Source: Leifsonia sp. Leaf264
GTDB taxonomy: Bacteria > Actinomycetota > Actinomycetes > Actinomycetales > Microbacteriaceae
Reading direction: 5' to 3'
Length of the DNA: 64,000 nt
Assembly (NCBI RefSeq): GCF_001422325.1
Contig: NZ_LMMR01000001.1
Coordinates: forward strand, 63,256-127,255
Made by a program: the position numbers and the translations under genes. Shown one piece after another: positions 8,046-16,356 of the stretch (position 1 is its first letter; every line of letters starts with the position of its first letter). The notes under the pieces are model-generated. The model was given only the letters and a program-made list of their open reading frames with translations. It had not been told where the DNA came from and made no database searches.

Positions 8046-9458
8046 TCAACCCTCGAACACCTCGCGCAAGCGCCAGCCGGCCTCGCCCTTCATCAGAAGG
8101 AGCGAGGCCGGTGTCGTCTCCCCTGTCGCTTCCGGCAGGGAGACCATCGCCGCATCTCCCGTGCGCCCGGTCAGGATGATCCCGTCAGCCGGCGGGAGAG
8201 AAGGCGGCACGTCGCCGACCGCCAGCGCGTGACGGTCGGCCTCATCGATCGGCGAACCGGCCTGGTCGACGGCGGCCAGGCAGTCGGCGTCCTCCAGGCG
8301 CAGGCACAATGCCCGAGCCGTCAGCAGCGCCGACGCCGCAGCAACCGGATCATCAGCCGCGATGGCCGGATCCGACTTCGGCACGGCGGCATCCGTGGTG
8401 GTCGGAGGCGTCGGAGCGGCGGATGACGACACTGCGCGATCCGCGCTCGGTTGCGGAGCGTCTCCCGCCGCGGCGGGTGGCACCAGCGTCAGCATCGCCC
8501 CGGCCGCCCCGATGACGAGTACTCCCGCCAGGATGGTGGGGCGTCGGTGCCGCCCGACGAACGCGCCAACGCCAGCTCGGAGGCGCGCGGGGTGCAGCGA
8601 GCCGACGTGGCCCCGCAGAAGTCGGAGGATCGGCTTCGAAGCGGCGTCGCCGTCGTCGGTCTCGCCATGGGCGATCGTCGTGCCGTCCTGGTTGCGGGGC
8701 GCCAGGCGAAGAGGAACCCCCGATGGAGCCTCGGCCGAGACGGCGCCGAGAATGACGGGCCGCGCCGGCGCCCAGTCGAAGACGCGCGCCTCCAGCTCCG
8801 GCAGCCGATCGGTGAGCGGCCTGGTCGCCTCCTGTTGCCGCAGCCAGGCGAGGAATCCCGGGTCGGCATGCCTGGCCAGGGCGAGCACGTCAGCGATGAA
8901 GTCGCCGAGCTGGTGGAGTTCGAGGCGAAGCTCGTCGCCGGCTGTGCGAGCGGAAGCGTCAGCCGCATCCGGTCGGGACAGCTGCTGTGCGCCCGAGAAC
9001 GACGTGAACACCGGACGGCCCACTCGATCGAATCGGATCGACGAGGCCACAAGCTCACCCAGGGTCCACCCGGCCGCCCTGGCCGCAGCCACGGTCCCGA
9101 TCACGGCGCCGACCACAGTGACGAGTTCGCCGGGATGCGGGCGTCGCTCGGCTGTCAGCCAGCCGGAGAGCGTCGGCCCTTCCAGGCGTTCGAGCACGAG
9201 GCAGACACCCACATCGCGAAGCGTCGCGACGTCGAGCAGTCGCGGGATGCACACGGCGGTCACAGTGCCGAGAACGGCGATGTCGGTGCCGGAGGTCTCC
9301 GCACCGGCCGCGGGGAAGACCTTCAGCGCGACGGTGCGATCTGCGGTGTCGTCCGCGGCGTCGCCGGCGTGTCCGAGATGCACTTCAGCGCGTCGACCAG
9401 AGCCGAGACGTCGCAGCACCCTGTAGCCGGCGAGTCGTGGTGGGTCGTCTCGTGTCAT
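8046..9458 (-). CDS. Membrane-anchored protein kinase-like protein (probable pseudokinase)
   Basis: A 470-residue protein with a Ser/Thr-kinase fold at the N-terminus (about 10-230), a basic linker, one membrane helix (about 307-328) and an extracytoplasmic Ala/Pro/Thr-rich tail with a small C-terminal domain. The glycine loop (RRLGSGRRAEVHLG) and the VALK lysine (Lys46) survive. The catalytic loop HRDxxxxN is replaced by WTLGELVASSIRFD (131-144) and the DFG by SFS (153-155), so the catalytic Asp, Asn and metal-binding Asp are absent. It should not phosphorylate proteins by the normal mechanism; a nucleotide- or partner-sensing scaffold is more likely. Convergent with the E2 gene, with only 3 bases between stops. 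No partner gene is evident. Confidence 0.8.
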   Translation of the reverse strand: MTRDDPPRLAGYRVLRRLGSGRRAEVHLGHAGDAADDTADRTVALKVFPAAGAETSGTDIAVLGTVTAVCIPRLLDVATLRDVGVCLVLERLEGPTLSGWLTAERRPHPGELVTVVGAVIGTVAAARAAGWTLGELVASSIRFDRVGRPVFTSFSGAQQLSRPDAADASARTAGDELRLELHQLGDFIADVLALARHADPGFLAWLRQQEATRPLTDRLPELEARVFDWAPARPVILGAVSAEAPSGVPLRLAPRNQDGTTIAHGETDDGDAASKPILRLLRGHVGSLHPARLRAGVGAFVGRHRRPTILAGVLVIGAAGAMLTLVPPAAAGDAPQPSADRAVSSSAAPTPPTTTDAAVPKSDPAIAADDPVAAASALLTARALCLRLEDADCLAAVDQAGSPIDEADRHALAVGDVPPSLPPADGIILTGRTGDAAMVSLPEATGETTPASLLLMKGEAGWRLREVFEG

Positions 9459-9684
9459 GACTCAACGATCCAGCGTTCCACGCACGGGCTGCAGCGGACG
9501 AGTCAGGATGCGGGAGCACGCTCCGCCATCCTGCCCGGGGAGGAGCCCCACACGTCCGGACCAGTCGCGCAGGCCGGGCTTCGGCCCCACCCGGACGGCC
9601 GCCTCGCCGGTCGCCCGAACCAGTTCGTCCAGGCGGTCTCACGATCCGTCACGAGGGGGCCGCCGGACTCGGTATCCTTGACCC

Positions 9685-10395
9685 ATGGCACGCAAGTCGG
9701 ACACGTCGTCCACTCCGAAGGAACCCGGTCGCTTCAAGCAGATGTGGCAGGTCTTCCAGATGACCCGTCGCTACGATTCGAACGCCGTGTGGATCATGCT
9801 CCTCGGCTTCCTCGCACCCGTCATCGTCGGGCTCGGCTTCGCGCTCTGGCTCGGTGACGGCAACGGATTCACCATCGCGCTCTGGATCATCGCCGGTGTG
9901 CTCGGTGGCCTCCTGATCGCCCTGGTCGTGCTCGGCCGTCGCGCCGAGAAGGCCGCCTACTCGCAGATCGAAGGCCAGCCCGGTGCTGTTGGCGCCGTGT
10001 TGCGCAGCTCCCTCCGTCGCGGCTGGGTCGGCAGCGAGATGCCCGTCTCAGTGAACGGAAAGACCCACGACGCCGTCTACCGCGCCGTCGGCCGCGGTGG
10101 CGTCGTGCTCATCAGCGAGGGCCCGATCAGCCGCACGCAGCGCATGCTCGATGACGAGAAGCGCAAGGTCGGCAAGGTCGTTCCCAACGTGCCGATCTCC
10201 ACGATCTCGGTGGGGCCGGATGCCAATGCCGTCCCCCTGCACAAGCTCTCGCGCTCGCTCGTCAAGATCAAGCCGAAGCTCACCAAAGCCGAGGTGCTCG
10301 CCGTGAACAACCGCCTGACCTCGATGTCGAAGGCCGGCCTGCCCATTCCGAAGGGCATCGACCCGAACAAGGTGCGCGCGCAGCGACGCGCCTGA
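9685..10395 (+). CDS. DUF4191 membrane protein
   Basis: Member of the actinobacterial DUF4191 family, 236 residues. After a basic N-terminus and the family-typical KQMWQVFQMTRRYD, two membrane helices lie at about residues 36-56 and 62-85, followed by a cytoplasmic domain containing GQPGAVGAVL, the conserved DAVYRAVGRGGVVLISEG and VPISTISVGPDANAVPL, and a basic tail. The function is unknown; the family is regularly found next to an RDD protein and glnA in actinobacteria, as here. ATG at 9685 is the only good start. Divergent from the pseudokinase gene, convergent with the RDD gene. Confidence 0.88.
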   Translation: MARKSDTSSTPKEPGRFKQMWQVFQMTRRYDSNAVWIMLLGFLAPVIVGLGFALWLGDGNGFTIALWIIAGVLGGLLIALVVLGRRAEKAAYSQIEGQPGAVGAVLRSSLRRGWVGSEMPVSVNGKTHDAVYRAVGRGGVVLISEGPISRTQRMLDDEKRKVGKVVPNVPISTISVGPDANAVPLHKLSRSLVKIKPKLTKAEVLAVNNRLTSMSKAGLPIPKGIDPNKVRAQRRA

Positions 10396-10424
10396 GACGC
10401 GGCGTCTGCCCGACGGGCATCCGC

Positions 10425-10865
10425 TCAGACGCGCAGCAGCACCGTCCCGGCGATCTTGTCGTGGAAGCCGCGCTGGTCCGAGTCCCAGACGAGCGCCGGC
10501 AGCACGATGGTCAGCAGGATCGAGCGGACGATGGGGCGCCAGACCCCCACCCATCCGCCGGCGATGGCGACGACCCGCATGCCGAGCAGGCGATGGCCGA
10601 CGCTTCCGCCGATGGTGGGGATGAAGACGATCTGCAGCACGGCGAACACCACCGGCGTCACCCAGGTGTAGGTGAACGAGTTGTAGCTGGCGAAGAGCAG
10701 GCTGATGAGCATGGCGCTCCCCCAGTCGATGAGGAGCGCGATGAGCCGCCGACCGACGCGCGCGACCGATCGGGATCCATCACGCGGGAGCCCGAGGCGC
10801 TCACCCGGATAGCCGCTCGGGGCGAGGTCGCCGAAGGTGCGGGGATTTGACGCGGGGGTGCTCAC
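10425..10865 (-). CDS. RDD family membrane protein
   Basis: Small integral membrane protein (146 residues) of the RDD family. The defining Arg and two Asp positions appear in RVGRRLIALLIDWGSAMLIS (Arg/Asp near the first helix, about 37-60) and RGFHDKIAGTVLL at the C-terminus. Three to four membrane helices are visible; a glycine-rich VGHRLLGMRVVAI segment lies between helices. RDD proteins are of unknown or varied function, with a Na+/H+ antiporter role claimed for one. It is divergent from glnA, so the 135-base gap between them carries the promoters of both; convergent with the DUF4191 gene. Confidence 0.87.
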   Translation of the reverse strand: MSTPASNPRTFGDLAPSGYPGERLGLPRDGSRSVARVGRRLIALLIDWGSAMLISLLFASYNSFTYTWVTPVVFAVLQIVFIPTIGGSVGHRLLGMRVVAIAGGWVGVWRPIVRSILLTIVLPALVWDSDQRGFHDKIAGTVLLRV

Positions 10866-10893
10866 TCCACGAGTCTAATGAGACGGCACGGCC

Positions 10894-10931
10894 GTAACAT
10901 GCCAGAAACATTTGCGACATTGCAGGGAAAC
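10894..10931 (+). promoter_or_regulatory. GlnR operator upstream of glnA
   Basis: Four 5-base half-sites occur at exact 6-base spacing: GTAAC (10894-10898), GAAAC (10905-10909), GACAT (10916-10920) and GAAAC (10927-10931). This matches the actinobacterial GlnR consensus gTnAC-n6-GAAAC-n6-GTnAC-n6-GAAAC in all but the third half-site. It lies 70-107 bases before the glnA start, where GlnR activates glnA in Streptomyces and relatives. The match is seen in the sequence; that GlnR binds here is inferred, and the glnR gene is not in the window. Confidence 0.8.
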
Positions 10932-11000
10932 GGCCTCCCAATACCCTCAAGAACAGTTGCGCTGTGCAGCCATCGGTTCCAGTCCTAGGAGAAGTCCTAC

Positions 11001-12425
11001 ATGTTCAAAGACTCGTCTGAAGTTCTCGCATTCATCAAGGAGACAGACGTCAAGTTCCTCGACATCCGTTTCACCGACCTCCCGGGAGTGCAGCAGCACT
11101 TCAACATCCCGGCGTCGACCGTCGACGAGGAGTTCTTCACCGTCGGCCAGCTGTTCGACGGGTCGTCGATCCGCGGCTTCGCGAACATCCACGAGTCCGA
11201 CATGCAGCTCATCCCCGACGTGACGACGGCCTACGTCGACCAGTTCCGCGTCGAGCGCACGCTCATCATGGTCTTCGACATCTACAACCCGCGCAACGGC
11301 GAGATCTACTCGAAGGACCCGCGCCAGGTTGCCAAGAAGGCCGAGAAGTACCTCGCCTCCACCGGCATCGCCGACACCGCCTTCTTCGCCCCCGAGGCCG
11401 AGTTCTACATCTTCGACGACGTGCGCTACGAGGTGAACCAGTACTCGAGCTTCTACTCGGTCGACTCCGAGGAAGGCGCCTGGAACTCCGGCCGCAAGGA
11501 GGAGGGCGGAAACCTCGCCAACAAGACGCCCTACAAGGGCGGCTACTTCCCCGTCTCCCCCGTCGACAAGACGGCTGACCTGCGCGACGACATCTCGCTC
11601 AAGCTCATCGACGCCGGCCTCATCCTCGAGCGCTCGCACCACGAGGTGGGCACCGGTGGCCAGCAGGAGATCAACTACCGCTTCGACACGATGGTGCACG
11701 CGGCCGACGACATCCTGAAGTTCAAGTACATCGTCAAGAACACCGCCGAGCAGTGGGGCAAGACCGCCACGTTCATGCCGAAGCCGCTCTTCGGTGACAA
11801 CGGATCGGGCATGCACACGCACCAGTCGCTCTGGAACGACGGCAAGCCGCTGTTCTACGACGAGGCCGGCTACGGCGGACTCTCCGACCTGGCGCGCTGG
11901 TACATCGGCGGCCTGCTCAAGCACGCCCCGGCCGTCCTGGCTTTCACTAACCCCACGGTGAACTCCTACCACCGCCTGGTTCCCGGCTTCGAGGCCCCGG
12001 TCAACCTGGTCTACTCGGCCGGTAACCGCTCAGCCTCGATCCGCATCCCGATCACCGGAACGAACCCGAAGGCCAAGCGCATCGAGTTCCGCGCTCCGGA
12101 TGCCTCGGGCAACCCGTACCTCGCCTTCGCCGCGCAGCTGATGGCCGGCCTCGACGGAATCAAGAACCGCATCGAGCCGCACGAGCCCGTCGACAAGGAC
12201 CTCTACGAGCTCCCGCCCGAGGAGGCCAAGAACATCCCGCAGGTTCCGGCTTCGCTGGGTGCTGCTCTCGACGCTCTCGAGGCCGACCACGACTTCCTGC
12301 TCGCCGGTGGCGTCTTCACTCCCGAGCTCATCGAGACGTGGATCGACTACAAGCGCGAGAAGGAGATCAAGCCGCTCGCGCAGCGTCCGCACCCCTTCGA
12401 GTTCGAGCTCTACTACGGCGTGTAG
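11001..12425 (+). CDS. glnA: Glutamine synthetase type I (adenylylation-regulated)
   Basis: Cytosolic dodecameric enzyme that makes glutamine from glutamate, ammonia and ATP, the main ammonium-assimilating step. The 474-residue protein has the beta-grasp domain with FDGSSIRGF, the metal-binding EAEFYIFD, the [15 protein letters not shown] signature, the ATP-binding [19 protein letters not shown], and the adenylylation loop [16 protein letters not shown] with target Tyr402. These mark the I-beta form controlled by GlnE, whose gene is 900 bases downstream on the other strand. Start ATG follows AGGAGAAG. Transcription is likely activated by GlnR through the box at 10894-10931. A UUCG-loop terminator follows the stop. 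Confidence 0.97.
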   Translation: MFKDSSEVLAFIKETDVKFLDIRFTDLPGVQQHFNIPASTVDEEFFTVGQLFDGSSIRGFANIHESDMQLIPDVTTAYVDQFRVERTLIMVFDIYNPRNGEIYSKDPRQVAKKAEKYLASTGIADTAFFAPEAEFYIFDDVRYEVNQYSSFYSVDSEEGAWNSGRKEEGGNLANKTPYKGGYFPVSPVDKTADLRDDISLKLIDAGLILERSHHEVGTGGQQEINYRFDTMVHAADDILKFKYIVKNTAEQWGKTATFMPKPLFGDNGSGMHTHQSLWNDGKPLFYDEAGYGGLSDLARWYIGGLLKHAPAVLAFTNPTVNSYHRLVPGFEAPVNLVYSAGNRSASIRIPITGTNPKAKRIEFRAPDASGNPYLAFAAQLMAGLDGIKNRIEPHEPVDKDLYELPPEEAKNIPQVPASLGAALDALEADHDFLLAGGVFTPELIETWIDYKREKEIKPLAQRPHPFEFELYYGV

Positions 12426-12447
12426 TCAGCGCTGGCGACGGCTTCGG

Positions 12448-12471
12448 GCCGCATCCCTTCGGGGGTGCGGC
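12448..12471 (+). terminator. Stem-loop terminator after glnA
   Basis: GCCGCATCCC (12448-12457), loop TTCG, then GGGGTGCGGC (12462-12471): a 10-base-pair stem with one G-T pair, capped by the very stable UUCG tetraloop, 22 bases past the glnA stop. A T/C-rich stretch follows (CTCGTTCTCGTCTT). Confidence 0.7.
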
Positions 12472-12575
12472 TCGTTCTCGTCTTGAGGGACGCCGCGCAG
12501 TTCTCAGACTTTGCTCACCAGGTTCCGCGCCGATAGCGTGAATCCGAACGCCCATCGACTGGAAGGCCCTGCGCA

Positions 12576-13367
12576 ATGCGAGTGAAACCCCGTGTCTGGA
12601 TCGGCTTCGCCATCTTCATCGGCTACGTGTTCGTGATCTACCTCGTCACGACGCTCAGCGGCGTTCCCTTCCCCAAGATCGGGACGTCCGCCGAGAGCAC
12701 CTGGCGCGGTGCGGTTCTCGACCTGTCGATAGCCGCCGTTCTTCTCGCCATCACGACGTCGTTGCTCGGCTGGTGGCGACCCGCGTTGTTCGAGCGGAAG
12801 CGCTCCCACCACACCTGGCCGATCTTCGTGCCGATCATCATGTTCTTGGCCGCCATCGTCAACCTCTTCACGACCGACTGGACGAAGTTCGATGCCTCGT
12901 TCGTGTTGTCGCTGATCGCGCTGGGGGTGTTCGTCGGATTCTGCGAGGAGCTGATGTCGCGCGGCCTCGTTCTCACCTCGTTCCGCTCCCGGCTTCCCGA
13001 GGTGTGGGCATGGCTGCTGACCACGCTGCTGTTCGGCGGGATGCACCTGGTCAATGCCGCGCTCGGCGCACCTCTGTCGAATTCGCTGGCGCAGGCCGGA
13101 CTCGCTGCGATGTCAGGCACGGCCTTCTATATCCTGCGGCGCACCACCGGATCCCTGATCTGGGCGATGGCGCTGCACGGACTCTGGGACGTCTCGGTGT
13201 TCGCCGTCGGCTTCGCGCCACTCGGCACACCGTTCGGGTCCTTCCTCGGTCCCGTCGTCGGCGTGCTGTCGCTCGCCGTCGTCTACTGGGTCATCAAGGG
13301 CGCCGACGAAGGGCCACTGAGGGCCGATCAGCCTGTCGTGGGCGGAGCCGTGTCGGCGAAGCCGTAG
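12576..13367 (+). CDS. CPBP family intramembrane metalloprotease
   Basis: Polytopic membrane protein (263 residues, about 7-8 helices) of the CPBP/Abi family, related to the CAAX protease Rce1. All three family motifs are present: EELMSR (Glu124, Glu125, Arg129), FGGMH, and HGLWD near residue 195. These residues form the putative metal site. Bacterial members are proposed membrane proteases or bacteriocin self-immunity proteins; the substrate here is unknown. It follows glnA with its own gap of 150 bases and its last 40 bases overlap the 3' end of glnE on the opposite strand, so the two transcripts are complementary there. Confidence 0.87.
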   Translation: MRVKPRVWIGFAIFIGYVFVIYLVTTLSGVPFPKIGTSAESTWRGAVLDLSIAAVLLAITTSLLGWWRPALFERKRSHHTWPIFVPIIMFLAAIVNLFTTDWTKFDASFVLSLIALGVFVGFCEELMSRGLVLTSFRSRLPEVWAWLLTTLLFGGMHLVNAALGAPLSNSLAQAGLAAMSGTAFYILRRTTGSLIWAMALHGLWDVSVFAVGFAPLGTPFGSFLGPVVGVLSLAVVYWVIKGADEGPLRADQPVVGGAVSAKP

Positions 13368-16345
13368 AACAGGCGCTCGAAGACGGCGCGGGCGCGCCGG
13401 GTGGCGGCCAGGTAGTCCTGTTCGAGCTGGGTCGAGGATCCGGGCGGATAGGCGAGGATACGGGCGACCCCGTCGAGCTGGATGCGGTCGCTGGGCAGCA
13501 CGTCGGCCGTCTTGTTCAGCCACAGCGTCATGGCGGAACGGGCGCGCGACGCGAAGATCCAGGCTGCGCGCAGAGTCTCGGCATCCGCGCTGCCGATGAG
13601 GTCGGCATCCGTCGCCCGCGCGAGGGCTTCGAGGGTCGACGGCGTACGCAGGGCGGGGTTGGCGTGCGCGTGCTGCAGCTGGAGGAGCTGCACCAGCCAC
13701 TCGACGTCGCTGAGGGATCCGCGGCCGAGCTTGAGGTGGCGGGTGGGGTCGGCGCCCTGCGGCAGTCGCTCGTTCTCGACGCGAGCCTTGATGCGCCGGA
13801 CCTCCCGAACGTCGAGCTCGCCGAGTTCGGCGGGATAGCGCACGGGGGCCGCCATCTCTTCGAACTCGGTGCGAAGGGCCGCATCGCCCGCGATGGGTCG
13901 GGCACGCAGCAGCGCCTGAGCCTCCCAGGTGAGTGACCAACGGGCGTAGTACGCCCGGTACGACTCGAGTGACCGGGTCATCGGACCGTTCTTGCCCTCG
14001 GGCCGCAGGTCGACGTCGAGGTCGAGCGGGAGGATCGCCTCCTCGGTGAGGCGCTTGAGCTCCGAGACGAGGAACTGAGCACGCTGTTGGGCCTTGTCGG
14101 GCTCGACCGTCGTCGCACGGTGCACGTAGAGCACGTCGGCATCGGACCCGAAGCCGAGCTCGCGTCCTCCGAAGCGTCCCATGGCGATGATGGCGAACTC
14201 GATGCCGTCATCCTCGGTGCCGCGGGCTGCGGCGAGAACGCCGTCGATGTGATTGGCGGTGACGTCGGCGAGGGCCCGGCCGAGCTCTTCGACGGTGCAG
14301 ACGTCGAGGATGGAGGCGAAGGCCAGGCGCAGCACCTCACGCCGACGCATGGAGCGGAGCACCCCTGCAGCGGTGTCGGCCGAGCCGTGGCGGGCCAGGA
14401 CTGCGGCGGTCTCGTCCTGCAGCGAGGCGAGAAAGCGCGGGCGCAGCTCCTCGAGGTCCTCGAGCCAGGCAACGGACTCTGGGATGCGGTCGAGCAGCTC
14501 GCCGACGAAACGCGAGCTCGACAGGACACGCGTCAGGCGCTGGGCTGCGCCCGAGGAATCCCGGAGCATGCGGAGGTACCAGTAGGTCGATCCGAGGCTG
14601 TCGCTGAGGCGCCTGAAGGCGAGCAGGCCGTAGTCAGGGTCAGCTCCCTCCGAGAACCACTGCAGCATGACGGGAACCAAGTGGCGCTGGATGGTGGAGC
14701 GTCGGGACACCCCCGAGGTGAGCGCGGCGATGTGGGCGAGGGCGCCGTGGGGGTCGCGGAAGCCGATGGCCGCGAGACGCGCCTCCGCCTCGGCGCTGGT
14801 GAGGGCGCGACCATCGGCCGGGATCGACGCGACGGCGGAGAGCAGCGGCCTGTAGAACAGGCGCTCGTGCAGGCCGCGCACGCGGTGCTTGAGGTCGGCC
14901 CAGAGCGTGGTGAGGGCCTCGGCGCTGTTCGCTAGTCCGGTGGCGCGGGCGATGGCCCGCCGGTCGTCGGGGTCGCGGGGCATCAGGTGCGTCCTGGCGA
15001 GCTGCCGCAGCTGGATGCGGTGTTCCATGAGGCGCAGCATCCGGTAGTCCTGGGCGAACTCAGCGCCCTCGACCCGTCCGATGTAGCCGTTCTCGGCGAG
15101 AGCGGCCAGAGCCGGCAACGTGCCGGCGGCGCGCACAGACGCGTCGTCCTGGCCGTGCACCAGCTGCAGCAGCTGCACGGTGAACTCGATGTCGCGCAGG
15201 CCGCCGGGCCCGAGCTTGAGCTGCAGGTCGACCTCGTCGTCGGGGATGTTGGCCGTCACCCGTTCGCGCATGGCCTGGACCGACGCCACGAAACCCTCGC
15301 GTGAGGCGCTGGTCCACACCTTCGGGGCGATGCCGGCGATATAGCGATCCCCGAGCCCCACGTCGCCGGCCAGCGGACGCGCCTTCAGGAGCGCCTGGAA
15401 CTCCCAGTTCTTCGCCCAGCGCTCGTAGTACGCCAGATGCGAATCCAGCGATCGCACGAGAGCGCCGTCCTTGCCCTCAGGCCGCAGGTTCGGATCGACC
15501 TCCCACAGGCCGGGCTCGCTCCCGATGCCGTCGATACCCCGGATGGTGAGCATGGCGAGCCGGGTCGCGATGTCGACGGCGCGTCCGGTCTCGAGCTCCG
15601 AGCCGTCCGCGGCCGCGGCCACGAAGATCACGTCGACGTCGCTGAGGTAGTTGAGCTCGGCGGCGCCAGCCTTGCCCATGCCGATGATCGTGAGCAGGGT
15701 GTCATCGACCTCGGATGCCGGGAAGGTGCCGGGCGCTGCCGGGGAGCCCGGTGCGCGGGCGACGGCGAGGCGGGCGACCGCGAGGGAGGCCTCGAGCGCC
15801 GCCGCGGCGAGGTCGGACAGGCAGGACGCCACAGCATCGAGGCCCGCGACGGGGTCGGCCTGCTCCAGGTCGAATGAGGCGATGCGGGCGAGCCAGGTGC
15901 GGTAACGGATGCGCAACCGGGTCCAGGCCGCCTCGTCGCCGGCGGGATCAGCGCCGACGCCGTCAGTCGCGATCGCCACCAGGTCTCCGCGCAGCTCCTC
16001 CGCCGTCGGCAGCACGCCGAGCGCCGTCGAGAAGGCCACGAGCTGCTCCGGGCGCCGCAGGAAGAACTCGCGGAAGCCCGTGGAGGCACCGAGCAGGCCG
16101 ACCAGGCGCACGGCCGCATCGGTCTTCTGCAGCACGCCCCGCACGGCATCCGGAGCCTGCCGCGTGAGAGCGAGACCGCCCCCGAGAGCCGCATCCGGCG
16201 ATGCCGCGCGCGCGAACACCGGGAGGAGTTCGCGCGCGTCGACGCCGGTCACCCGGGCGAGCTCGGCGAGGTCATCTGCCGCCGAGCTCAGGTCGGAGAA
16301 TCCGACGCGCGCGAGTTCAGTGAGGGTGAAGCGCTGTTCCGGCAT
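13328..16345 (-). CDS. glnE: Bifunctional glutamine synthetase adenylyltransferase/deadenylase
   Basis: GlnE attaches AMP to, and removes it from, the regulatory tyrosine of glutamine synthetase, switching it off when nitrogen is plentiful. The 1005-residue protein has two nucleotidyltransferase halves. The N-terminal deadenylase half shows GMGKAGAAELNYLSDVDV (from 222; Asp236, Asp238); the C-terminal adenylylase half shows MGRFGGRELGFGSDADV. Each is followed by its helical bundle, including GPGGLRDIEFTVQLLQL and GRGSLSDVEWLVQLLQLQ. Length and domain order are normal. It starts 11 bases after the glnA2 stop, so the two form an operon, and its target Tyr402 of GlnA is encoded nearby. The 3' end overlaps the CPBP gene by 40 bases. 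Confidence 0.96.
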   Translation of the reverse strand: MPEQRFTLTELARVGFSDLSSAADDLAELARVTGVDARELLPVFARAASPDAALGGGLALTRQAPDAVRGVLQKTDAAVRLVGLLGASTGFREFFLRRPEQLVAFSTALGVLPTAEELRGDLVAIATDGVGADPAGDEAAWTRLRIRYRTWLARIASFDLEQADPVAGLDAVASCLSDLAAAALEASLAVARLAVARAPGSPAAPGTFPASEVDDTLLTIIGMGKAGAAELNYLSDVDVIFVAAAADGSELETGRAVDIATRLAMLTIRGIDGIGSEPGLWEVDPNLRPEGKDGALVRSLDSHLAYYERWAKNWEFQALLKARPLAGDVGLGDRYIAGIAPKVWTSASREGFVASVQAMRERVTANIPDDEVDLQLKLGPGGLRDIEFTVQLLQLVHGQDDASVRAAGTLPALAALAENGYIGRVEGAEFAQDYRMLRLMEHRIQLRQLARTHLMPRDPDDRRAIARATGLANSAEALTTLWADLKHRVRGLHERLFYRPLLSAVASIPADGRALTSAEAEARLAAIGFRDPHGALAHIAALTSGVSRRSTIQRHLVPVMLQWFSEGADPDYGLLAFRRLSDSLGSTYWYLRMLRDSSGAAQRLTRVLSSSRFVGELLDRIPESVAWLEDLEELRPRFLASLQDETAAVLARHGSADTAAGVLRSMRRREVLRLAFASILDVCTVEELGRALADVTANHIDGVLAAARGTEDDGIEFAIIAMGRFGGRELGFGSDADVLYVHRATTVEPDKAQQRAQFLVSELKRLTEEAILPLDLDVDLRPEGKNGPMTRSLESYRAYYARWSLTWEAQALLRARPIAGDAALRTEFEEMAAPVRYPAELGELDVREVRRIKARVENERLPQGADPTRHLKLGRGSLSDVEWLVQLLQLQHAHANPALRTPSTLEALARATDADLIGSADAETLRAAWIFASRARSAMTLWLNKTADVLPSDRIQLDGVARILAYPPGSSTQLEQDYLAATRRARAVFERLFYGFADTAPPTTG

Positions 16346-16356
16346 CCGTCAGCGGG

